Positions 1 through 6,157 of a DNA stretch of 6,157 bases are shown piece by piece (positions within the stretch are counted from its first letter, which is position 1; every line of letters starts with the position of its first letter). A program made the translations under genes and the position numbers. The stretch spans positions 1 to 6,157 of the forward strand of contig CAYYWZ010000116.1 of assembly GCA_964475415.1 (NCBI GenBank), read 5' to 3'. The DNA is from CALCMJ01 sp964475415 (GTDB lineage: Bacteria > Bacteroidota > Bacteroidia > Chitinophagales > Saprospiraceae). A model generated the notes under the pieces. It made no database searches. It was not told the DNA's origin and was given only the letters and a program-made list of their open reading frames with translations.

Positions 1-113
1 ATAAGAGCATATACTATCTAATGCGTTTTCAGGAAAGAACTAGTTAATCAGGTTAAATTTAAATTACTAATAATTCAAGTAATGTTACTCTATTCCGAAG
101 TAAGTTCTATTAA

Positions 114-121
114 TAATTTTG
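114..121 (+). promoter_or_regulatory. Candidate Bacteroidota -7 promoter box
   Basis: The sequence TAATTTTG matches the Bacteroidota housekeeping -7 consensus TAnnTTTG at every fixed position and lies 27 bases before the ATG at 149, so transcription would start about 20 bases before the gene. No clear TTG -33 element is seen 17-20 bases upstream. A 12-base palindrome AGTAATGTTACT (78-89) sits about 25 bases upstream of the box and could be an operator. In DNA this AT-rich one such match may be chance. Confidence 0.4.
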
Positions 122-148
122 ATTATTAAATTAACTAAACTTATCAAC

Positions 149-370
149 ATGACTCTACCAAGATTCGAAATAAAAAAAGACATAGCAGAAGAATTTAGAT
201 TTAATCTTCATGCAAAATCTAATGGGGAGACAATACTTAGAAGTAGTGAAGGTTACACTTCCAAACAAAATTGCATAAAAGGAATTGAATCAGTTAAAGT
301 GAATGCTTCTATTGATTCTAGATATAATAGGTTCAGCTCCTCTGATGCCCAATACATGTTTATCTCTTAA
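149..370 (+). CDS. DUF1508 (YegP-like) protein, second repeat truncated
   Basis: This is a 73-residue protein of the DUF1508/YegP family, small proteins of unknown function built from about 50-residue repeats. Residues 5-53 form one full repeat: FEI at 6-8, an FRFNLHAKSNGE stretch near 16-27, SSEGYTSK at 32-39 and GIESVKVNA at 45-53. Residues 57-73 (SRYNRF...YMFIS) match the beginning of the second repeat of two-repeat members such as E. coli YegP (about 110 residues), where an LKAANG-type segment should follow; here a TAA stop intervenes. No good continuation is seen in the other frames. The ATG at 149 is preferred over an in-frame TTG at 119 because family members start just before FEI. The stop lies 3 bases from the end of the convergent lipoprotein gene. 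It may be a working single-repeat protein or a decaying gene; the family call is firm, its integrity is not. Confidence 0.68.
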   Translation: MTLPRFEIKKDIAEEFRFNLHAKSNGETILRSSEGYTSKQNCIKGIESVKVNASIDSRYNRFSSSDAQYMFIS

Positions 371-373
371 GTG

Positions 374-832
374 TCAACTGCGTAAGATGTGTCCGTGAAA
401 TTTAATGGTGATCTTTCCATGCTGTAAAAGTGGTGCTCCTTTCTTAGGTTCCACTCTATACCCTAGTAAGGCTTTTTCGACTTCTACTTTTTGGCGTTTG
501 GTTATTTTTGTAGTAGTAAGTTCATCTTTTATTTTGGCATAAATAAAGCTACCATCTCTCGCTGCAAAGTAGTCTGCTACAATCTTAGTTCCTTTTTGAT
601 TGCTTAAACCTATATGTATAATTTCTCGTATATTTCTATAAATTACTTTTCTTTCTTCTAGTCCTTCCGCGGGTTCCAAATGTTCCAAGGTGAGAAGACT
701 ATCTAAGTATACTTGTTCTTTTGCAGTAAGACTCCTTGGACTAAAGGCAGCGGCTGGCTTGGTCACTGTACAAGAAGTCCAGAAAATTATAGAACAAATC
801 ATTGACAATAGTAAAAAGAAATGTTGATACAT
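374..832 (-). CDS. Small putative lipoprotein with TonB/AgmX-like C-terminal region
   Basis: The 152-residue product begins with a hydrophobic signal segment (residues 4-18) ending in WTSC, so Cys21 is a likely lipidation site, although Trp at -3 is not a canonical lipobox residue. A Pro/Ala-rich linker follows (25-33), then a charged helical region (35-75). Residues 83-146 (KIVADYFAARDGSFIYAK ... ALLGYRVEPKKGAPL ... ITIKF) follow the pattern of TonB/AgmX-type C-terminal domains: a strand with a DG turn, a helix, a hydrophobic-Pro segment and a closing I-x-I-x-F strand. That resemblance is by eye and tentative. The energy-transducing membrane anchor of real TonB is absent, so a periplasmic lipoprotein role is more likely than energy transduction. 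It lies 57 bases downstream of the outer-membrane protein gene on the same strand, probably cotranscribed. The start is the ATG read from 832; there is no clear Shine-Dalgarno site. Function unknown. Confidence 0.65.
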   Translation of the reverse strand: MYQHFFLLLSMICSIIFWTSCTVTKPAAAFSPRSLTAKEQVYLDSLLTLEHLEPAEGLEERKVIYRNIREIIHIGLSNQKGTKIVADYFAARDGSFIYAKIKDELTTTKITKRQKVEVEKALLGYRVEPKKGAPLLQHGKITIKFHGHILRS

Positions 833-889
833 TATGATGGAAATTTATTTAGAATTTTTAAATGGAGAATCGATGATATTTGTTTTCTC

Positions 890-1477
890 TTAAAAACCAA
901 AATTCACCCCCACAGCTATACTCATTCGATCGTCATCTAATTCTGTAAACCTAAATCGTTGGGTAAAGAAATACATGATTCTATCACCATAGCCTAAGGT
1001 TACACCAGCATAAGGAACAAAGTTTTTAAAATTAAAGGCACCAGCACCTGCTCGAGTAACCGCACTGAAGGGTCCATTGAAGAAAGTTATGTAACCTTCG
1101 AAACTGGTAGTAAGACCATTTTCAATATTGCCAATATCATCAAAACCCAACTGGTAATCAGCGATAAGTTTCATCCTGAAATATCCTGTTTTTATAATAT
1201 GACCACTTAGCGATCCGATAAGTGCAAAATCACTATTGATATCTATATAGGAAATACCAAGGTCTAAAATACCCTTATAACTTCCTATGATTTCTCCTCC
1301 TCGATATTGAGAAAATTGCGATTCTTGTTGTTGGAAATCTTTGTTGAGATAATTGATAGAAACAGCATGCTTTCCCTTCGGTACGAGATCTCCTTGTGCA
1401 CAAGATAACTGATGCGTTAGTGTAGAAATCAAAATAATAAAACTCCTTAGGGCTAAGAAAAAAGCTGACTTCCTCAT
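890..1477 (-). CDS. Putative outer-membrane beta-barrel protein, unknown function
   Basis: The 195-residue product has a cleavable signal peptide: basic start (RKS), hydrophobic core about 5-20, probable signal peptidase I site after SCA (residue 27). The mature part alternates polar and hydrophobic/aromatic residues in short segments separated by Gly/Asp/Asn turns (for example HAVSINYL, FALIGSLSGHII, FRMKLIADYQLGF, FEGYITFFNG, FVPYAGVTLGYG, MYFFTQRFRF). It ends in SIAVGVNFGF, with the terminal Phe expected of proteins inserted by the BAM machinery. The size fits an eight-strand barrel. The length and pattern support outer-membrane location, but no named family or substrate is recognised. The Cys26 context (QLSC) does not make a good lipobox. 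It is the first gene of a likely two-gene unit with the downstream lipoprotein and is divergent from the gene at 1590. Confidence 0.72.
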   Translation of the reverse strand: MRKSAFFLALRSFIILISTLTHQLSCAQGDLVPKGKHAVSINYLNKDFQQQESQFSQYRGGEIIGSYKGILDLGISYIDINSDFALIGSLSGHIIKTGYFRMKLIADYQLGFDDIGNIENGLTTSFEGYITFFNGPFSAVTRAGAGAFNFKNFVPYAGVTLGYGDRIMYFFTQRFRFTELDDDRMSIAVGVNFGF

Positions 1478-1589
1478 GATGTTAGATTAGAACTTGAAGA
1501 TAGAAATATTATCATTTTTTTCTCACATATTAGTACTATCCATTATACTAAGCAGAATGTGGCATAATTTCTGTTTTGATAGGGATGTG

Positions 1590-1931
1590 ATGAATATCGA
1601 AGAAATTAACCGAAAACATTTTATTGAGACAGACATGTATTATCGTGTAGGTTTCGGTCTGACTTCCAGACTTTTAGACGAAAGCAATGGTGTGTTTACC
1701 ATAGAAGTTGTCATCTCTAGAAAATGGAACAAGAACTACAATGCAACTGCTCAAGAGCTTGCATACTGTTGGAAAAAAACTCATAAAGAACTTTCTAACG
1801 CCCTAGCTTGTAAAGTCTATATTATTGATGCCAATAGATACAATTACAAGCAAGCCCTTATCCATAGAGGTGTAAAGCCAGGATATGATGCTAAAAAAGG
1901 CGTAATCTTTAGAAAAAAATATCTTAATTAA
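1590..1931 (+). CDS. Hypothetical protein, 113 residues
   Basis: I do not recognise this protein. It is probably cytoplasmic: no signal peptide or membrane segment, many Lys, Arg, Tyr and Asn, and a basic C-terminus (GVIFRKKYLN). Residues 33-45 (NGVFTIEVVISRK) and 75-82 (KVYIIDAN) look like strands, and 53-71 (TAQELAYCWKKTHKELSNA) like an amphipathic helix, suggesting a compact alpha/beta fold. An in-frame TTG at 1494 would add a hydrophobic N-terminal stretch, but that stretch lies in the divergent promoter gap. The ATG at 1590 is preferred because AGGG at 1581-1584 precedes it by five bases, one of the few Shine-Dalgarno-like sites here. A terminator begins at the stop codon, so it is probably transcribed alone. 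Confidence 0.6.
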   Translation: MNIEEINRKHFIETDMYYRVGFGLTSRLLDESNGVFTIEVVISRKWNKNYNATAQELAYCWKKTHKELSNALACKVYIIDANRYNYKQALIHRGVKPGYDAKKGVIFRKKYLN

Positions 1932-1949
1932 GATCTAACAGATCTTTTT
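1930..1949 (+). terminator. Intrinsic terminator of the hypothetical gene
   Basis: AAGATC (1930-1935), loop TAACA (1936-1940) and GATCTT (1941-1946) form a perfect 6-bp stem directly followed by further Ts (run 1945-1949). The hairpin starts inside the TAA stop codon of the 113-residue gene. The low-GC stem makes it weak in isolation, but its position and T-run fit a Rho-independent terminator. Confidence 0.55.
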
Positions 1950-1979
1950 AATTTTCTTTATGTTATAACCAATACGTAT

Positions 1980-2006
1980 AGTCTAACAGACTGTAAAGAC
2001 TAAGTC
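1980..2006 (+). promoter_or_regulatory. Hairpin cluster abutting the desaturase start codon
   Basis: AGTC (1980-1983) and GACT (1989-1992) flank the loop TAACA, the same loop as in the terminator hairpin 48 bases upstream. GACT (1989-1992 or 1998-2001) can instead pair with AGTC (2003-2006), which ends one base before the ATG at 2008. The alternatives are mutually exclusive, so a leader influencing initiation is possible, but the 4-bp stems are weak. Reading them as regulation is inference. Confidence 0.25.
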
Positions 2007-2007
2007 G

Positions 2008-3027
2008 ATGGAATACATAGAGATTATATCAAATGCTTATTCAGGTTATGCCTCATACCTATGGTATGAAATCACACATCCCTCATTCAAAAATTATTTT
2101 TATTGGCTTATAGCTGTTTCCCTGTTTTTTTTCTTCCTAGAAGTAGCAAGACCTTGGAGAAAAGAGCAAGCTCGATTTAGAAAAGATTTTTGGTTGGATG
2201 TATTCTATATGTTTTTCAACTTTTTTTTGTTCTCTTTGATCATCTATAATGCAGCATCAGATGTTGTTGTCCATCTATTTAATGATGGTATTAGATCAAT
2301 TGCGAGTTTTGATTTGCAAGCTAGCAACCCACTGAATGGTATGCCACTATGGACTGTGCTGCTAGTTGGTTTTTTCGTCAGAGATTTTGTACAATGGTGG
2401 ACGCATAGATTATTGCATCGTGTAGAATTTCTATGGGAATTTCATAAGGTACACCACTCTGTAGAGCAGATGGGATTTGCTGCTCACCTGAGATATCACT
2501 GGATGGAGAATGTTGTCTACAGAACTATAGAGTATATTCCACTTGCGCTGATGGGTATAGGACTATATGATTTTTTCATCATTCATATTTTTACGCTGAT
2601 TGTTGGACATTATAATCATTCTAATATTTCTATTTCGGGAAGAGTTACAGGAGGCATATTTGGTGGTGCTTTAGCATTATTGATTGCTATTTCTGCTTTT
2701 GATATACAAGTTATTCCTGATGCTAGTTTAGGCTTGCAAGCGATTGTAATATTGTCAGGAATTATTCTTGGAGGATTACTGCTTGGACCCATCATGAAAT
2801 ATATCTTCAATAGCCCAGAAATGCATATATGGCATCATGCTTATGAACTACCAGAGGAGCGGAGATTCGGTGTCAATTTTGGACTCACCCTTGCGATTTG
2901 GGATTATATTTTCAAGACTGCTCATATACCGTATAATGGTAAGGATATTCGCCTAGGTTTTGAAGGTGTAGAGAAATTTCCCGATAATTTCGTAGGACAG
3001 ATTAAGCACGGAGTATTAGGAAAGTAA
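2008..3027 (+). CDS. Sterol desaturase / fatty acid hydroxylase family protein
   Basis: The 339-residue integral membrane protein belongs to the fatty acid hydroxylase/sterol desaturase superfamily, whose members use a histidine-bound di-iron centre for O2-dependent hydroxylation or desaturation of lipids. The histidine motifs are all present: HRLLH (133-137), HKVHH (146-150), HYNHSN (201-206) and HIWHH (273-277). Membrane segments are predicted at about 31-48, 61-81, 113-131 and 172-199. Between the third and fourth motifs lies an extra, strongly hydrophobic Gly/Ala/Ile/Leu-rich stretch (about 212-262), readable as two more membrane passes; most family members I know have only a short connection there. 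The C-terminus (residues 278-339) is soluble and typical. The substrate cannot be read from sequence, and bacterial members need not act on sterols. The ATG at 2008 gives a normal start. It is 243 bases from the next gene and probably a separate unit. Confidence 0.9.
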   Translation: MEYIEIISNAYSGYASYLWYEITHPSFKNYFYWLIAVSLFFFFLEVARPWRKEQARFRKDFWLDVFYMFFNFFLFSLIIYNAASDVVVHLFNDGIRSIASFDLQASNPLNGMPLWTVLLVGFFVRDFVQWWTHRLLHRVEFLWEFHKVHHSVEQMGFAAHLRYHWMENVVYRTIEYIPLALMGIGLYDFFIIHIFTLIVGHYNHSNISISGRVTGGIFGGALALLIAISAFDIQVIPDASLGLQAIVILSGIILGGLLLGPIMKYIFNSPEMHIWHHAYELPEERRFGVNFGLTLAIWDYIFKTAHIPYNGKDIRLGFEGVEKFPDNFVGQIKHGVLGK

Positions 3028-3094
3028 GTAGTTACAAGACTTCTTAATAGGAATAAAAATTAATGACTTTAATTATAAGATAATTCTATCCTTG

Positions 3095-3133
3095 CTAGCT
3101 TTAACCCTCTTACTCTGTAAGTAATAAAGTTAG
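3095..3133. other. Nested stem-loop between desaturase and flavoprotein genes
   Basis: CTAGCTTTA (3095-3103) can pair with TAAAGTTAG (3125-3133), nine pairs with one G-T. Inside, CTTAC (3109-3113) pairs with GTAAG (3117-3121) around TCT. No T-run follows on either strand, so it is not a canonical terminator. It lies in the 243-base gap at 3028-3270, which holds no convincing ORF; the only other item seen there is the palindrome at 3196-3208. Confidence 0.3.
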
Positions 3134-3195
3134 AAGAAAATTGTAGTCATAATTACTCCATAAAGACATATAGTAGAGAACATTAAGTGATTAGT

Positions 3196-3208
3196 ATTGT
3201 TTAACAAT
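3196..3208. promoter_or_regulatory. Perfect 13-base palindrome upstream of flavoprotein gene
   Basis: ATTGTT-T-AACAAT is perfectly symmetrical around one base and ends 62 bases before the ATG at 3271. It includes a TTG that could serve as a -33 element, with a poor -7 candidate (TAAGGTTT, 3216-3223) downstream. A dimeric repressor site overlapping the promoter is possible; only the palindrome is directly seen. Confidence 0.3.
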
Positions 3209-3270
3209 TTATAGTTAAGGTTTCTGGAACACTTTAAAATTAACTGATAATCTTCTTAAAATAAGCAGCT

Positions 3271-5031
<1,761 letters not shown>

Positions 5032-5048
5032 AAAGAAAGGTTCTGTTG

Positions 5049-5070
5049 TATACATTGCTGCAATTGTATA
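5049..5070. other. Stem-loop just after the flavoprotein gene
   Basis: TATACATTG (5049-5057) pairs with CAA-TGTATA (5061-5070, one bulged T at 5064) around the loop CTG. It begins 17 bases after the stop codon. No T-run follows, so it could be an mRNA 3' stabilising structure rather than a terminator. Confidence 0.35.
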
Positions 5071-5085
5071 GACGATAGCGTTCGT

Positions 5086-5113
5086 TCCTATTTCCCGAAT
5101 TGGGACTAAAGGA
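5086..5113 (+). terminator. Weak candidate terminator between convergent genes
   Basis: TCCC (5093-5096) and GGGA (5102-5105) pair around GAATT; the stem extends imperfectly to TCCT (5086-5089) and AGGA (5110-5113). A T-rich stretch follows on the plus strand (from 5114). It lies in the 167-base gap between the flavoprotein and thioesterase genes, which converge and need terminators. The stem has internal mismatches, so the call is tentative. Confidence 0.35.
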
Positions 5114-5198
5114 TTTGTAGTTTGCTTGTTATTTAAACTAAAGTCGAAGGAACTCTAAAGCTTTGAATACATCTGAGAGATGGGATGATTTCTTATTT

Positions 5199-5936
5199 CT
5201 ATTTCCATTCGCAACTTGCTACAGCAAGGGTTTTTCCGCTAGTAAGATTATCTACCTTGTAATAAGTTTGATTGTCATGTAGGTCTGTAGATGTTATCGT
5301 AATATCATGACCTAGTAGACTTTCGCTTCTATAAAAAACCTTAATGACGAAAGGTTTGTTGTTTTGTAAAATTGCTAATGGTGTAGATTTTATTATTTGG
5401 CGATTGATGATATTGTTATTGGTATGATTATTCCAGTCTATATCTAGATAATTGATCTTATAGTATACAGTAGAAACGTACGGAAATTTATGCCGTATTT
5501 TTACATCTGGTTTTCCTAGCGAATTTTCAATATTTTTTGGTATAAGTTCGCGCATACTTTCAGGAATATTTTCCATTTTTCTTGTTTCGGTATTGATCAG
5601 TGTCCAGAGTGATTTGGCTTGAGCAATTTTATTCCCTTTTTTGTCAAAAGCAAAGAAATCTCTCGTAGCAAATAATCTATCAAAATCTGATGGGTAGGTA
5701 TGGACCTCTATCTCTTCTGCGGCATCAGCATATCGAAAAACTTCCAGTTCTTTTTTGAGCAGTACCCAGGAGAGTTTCTCTTCCTGCATATCCCAGAAAG
5801 AAGCCTTCATGCCGATGGCGTGCTTAAAAGATGCTTCCTGCAAAATCTCTATAAGTGAGGGTAGACTTAGTTTGTTGTCAGCACCTATTTCTCTTGCCCG
5901 TATTACAAATCTCTCTTTGTGGATATATCCTTTCAT
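5199..5936 (-). CDS. Acyl-ACP thioesterase (FatA/FatB family)
   Basis: The 245-residue cytoplasmic enzyme belongs to the acyl-ACP thioesterase family (double hotdog fold), which hydrolyses acyl-ACP to release free fatty acids from fatty acid synthesis. The N-terminal hotdog (about 5-125) shows the family pattern: WVLLKKELEVFRY (57-69), then RLFATRDFFAFDKKGNKIAQA (87-107) and SLWTLINTETRKM (109-121). The C-terminal hotdog (about 150-245) carries the catalytic D-x-N-x-H as Asp167, Asn169 and His171 (DWNNHTNN), and Glu205 in YRSES lies where plant enzymes have YRREC; the plant Cys is Ser206 here. Length is normal for bacterial members. The start is the ATG read from 5936; an upstream in-frame ATG at 5993 would add 19 hydrophobic residues encoded by the repeat/hairpin region and is rejected. 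There is no Shine-Dalgarno site. The upstream DNA is unusually structured. Chain-length preference cannot be inferred. Confidence 0.9.
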   Translation of the reverse strand: MKGYIHKERFVIRAREIGADNKLSLPSLIEILQEASFKHAIGMKASFWDMQEEKLSWVLLKKELEVFRYADAAEEIEVHTYPSDFDRLFATRDFFAFDKKGNKIAQAKSLWTLINTETRKMENIPESMRELIPKNIENSLGKPDVKIRHKFPYVSTVYYKINYLDIDWNNHTNNNIINRQIIKSTPLAILQNNKPFVIKVFYRSESLLGHDITITSTDLHDNQTYYKVDNLTSGKTLAVASCEWK

Positions 5937-5967
5937 AAAAAACAAGATAAAGAAATGAATCGATATT

Positions 5968-5987
5968 ATATGCTCTACAATAAAAGA
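5968..5987. repeat. 20-bp direct repeat, copy 1
   Basis: ATATGCTCTACAATAAAAGA is identical to 6138-6157. In this copy the next two bases (GC) complete a hairpin: GCTCT (5972-5976) pairs with AGAGC (5985-5989) around ACAATAAA. It lies 31 bases upstream of the thioesterase ATG. Identity ends abruptly on the left (T here, A in copy 2). Confidence 0.85.
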
Positions 5988-6068
5988 GCTCATAATAGGC
6001 TGGGCCTACAGCATATAAATCTATATGGAGTAGACTTTTATGAGATATGAACCGTAGGCTCAGCCTAC
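5972..6068. other. Compact array of hairpins upstream of the thioesterase gene
   Basis: About 97 bases hold five perfect helices. They are GCTCT/AGAGC (5972-5976/5985-5989); CTCATAA/TTATGAG (5989-5995/6038-6044), which encloses TAGGC-TGG-GCCTA (5996-6008) and CATATA-AATC-TATATG (6012-6027) as a three-way junction; and GTAGGC-TCA-GCCTAC (6054-6068). The density of short-loop helices in AT-rich DNA suggests a selected structure: a leader RNA of the thioesterase mRNA, a small RNA, or a palindromic repeat element. Strand is undetermined. No known RNA family is recognised. The rest of the 221-base gap (5937-6157) shows no supportable gene. Confidence 0.5.
5996..6067. repeat. 14-bp inverted repeat with self-palindromic arms
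   Basis: TAGGCTGGGCCTAC (5996-6009) is the reverse complement of GTAGGCTCAGCCTA (6054-6067) at 13 of 14 positions; in a plus-strand RNA the odd position (6003/6060) would be a G-U pair. Each arm is also a palindrome with a three-base centre, so it can fold on itself or with the other arm. This design resembles REP-type or miniature inverted-repeat elements. No target duplication is seen immediately outside. Confidence 0.7.
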
Positions 6069-6137
6069 TACAAACGATGTGATAATTTGATAATACAAAT
6101 AGAAATAGGCCCTTAAAAAATCTTTTTAATCTTTCCA

Positions 6138-6157
6138 ATATGCTCTACAATAAAAGA
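6138..6157. repeat. 20-bp direct repeat, copy 2 (cut by window end)
   Basis: It is identical to 5968-5987 and 170 bases from it. The match continues to the last base of the window, so the true repeat may be longer; the hairpin of copy 1 would need GC as the next two bases. Confidence 0.85.

Noticed and set aside
3..47. Tail of a gene entering from the left edge on the plus strand
   Set aside because: Fourteen open codons before a stop are too few to support a gene.
1494..1589. TTG start giving the hypothetical protein a hydrophobic N-terminus
   Set aside because: The stretch lies in the divergent promoter gap, TTG is a rare start, and the ATG at 1590 has a Shine-Dalgarno-like AGGG.
2616..2810. 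Minus-strand ORF of 64 codons
   Set aside because: It lies wholly inside the desaturase gene, antisense to the hydrophobic insertion, and has no start signal or family resemblance.
5755..5958. Plus-strand ORF of 67 codons
   Set aside because: It is antisense to the N-terminal part of the well-supported thioesterase gene.
5937..5993. 19-residue N-terminal extension of the thioesterase (ATG at 5993)
   Set aside because: Family members begin near the MKGYIHKERF segment; the extension is encoded by the repeat and AT-rich leader.
5878..6138. Minus-strand ORF of 86 codons overlapping the thioesterase start
   Set aside because: It overlaps the thioesterase N-terminus out of frame, runs through the hairpin array, and has an unusual Cys/Tyr/Phe/Arg-rich composition.
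5968..6157. CRISPR array
   Set aside because: Only two repeats of 20 bases spaced by 150 bases, with palindromic intervening DNA and no cas genes; geometry does not fit.
5968..6157. Retron or insertion sequence
   Set aside because: Inverted repeats alone are not enough; no reverse transcriptase or transposase is encoded in the window.

Overview
The window looks like AT-rich chromosomal DNA of a Bacteroidota member (flavobacterium- or Saprospira-like). The grounds are the high A+T content, the near absence of Shine-Dalgarno sequences before most genes, one perfect Bacteroidota-type -7 box (TAnnTTTG), and the gene families present. No rRNA, tRNA, CRISPR array, transposase or integrase is visible. 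Three genes have confident family assignments; the others are small envelope or unknown proteins.

Layout, left to right. (1) 1-148: a short AT-rich leader with a candidate promoter. (2) 149-370 (+): a small DUF1508/YegP-type protein whose second repeat stops abruptly; it converges, with a 3-base gap, on (3) a minus-strand pair: a beta-barrel-like outer-membrane protein (1477-890) followed by a small lipoprotein with a TonB/AgmX-like tail (832-374), probably one transcription unit. (4) 1590-1931 (+): a 113-residue protein of unknown function, divergent from the pair and closed by a hairpin-plus-T-run terminator. (5) 2008-3027 (+): a sterol desaturase/fatty acid hydroxylase family membrane di-iron enzyme, preceded by two small hairpins with the same loop and carrying an unusual hydrophobic insertion between its histidine motifs. 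(6) 3271-5031 (+): a succinate dehydrogenase/fumarate reductase-type flavoprotein with every catalytic residue but no iron-sulfur or membrane-anchor partner beside it. (7) 5199-5936 (-): an acyl-ACP thioesterase, convergent with the flavoprotein gene. (8) 5937-6157: non-coding DNA upstream of the thioesterase, with a compact array of hairpins, a 14-bp inverted repeat and a 20-bp direct repeat whose second copy runs into the window edge.

The genes do not form an obvious pathway. The thioesterase and the desaturase/hydroxylase both suggest lipid metabolism, and the OMP/lipoprotein pair belongs to the envelope, but spacing and orientation argue for mostly separate transcription units. The most unexplained part is 5968-6157, which could be a structured RNA or leader of the thioesterase gene, or a small palindromic repeat element. 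No complete novel defence or mobile system is visible.
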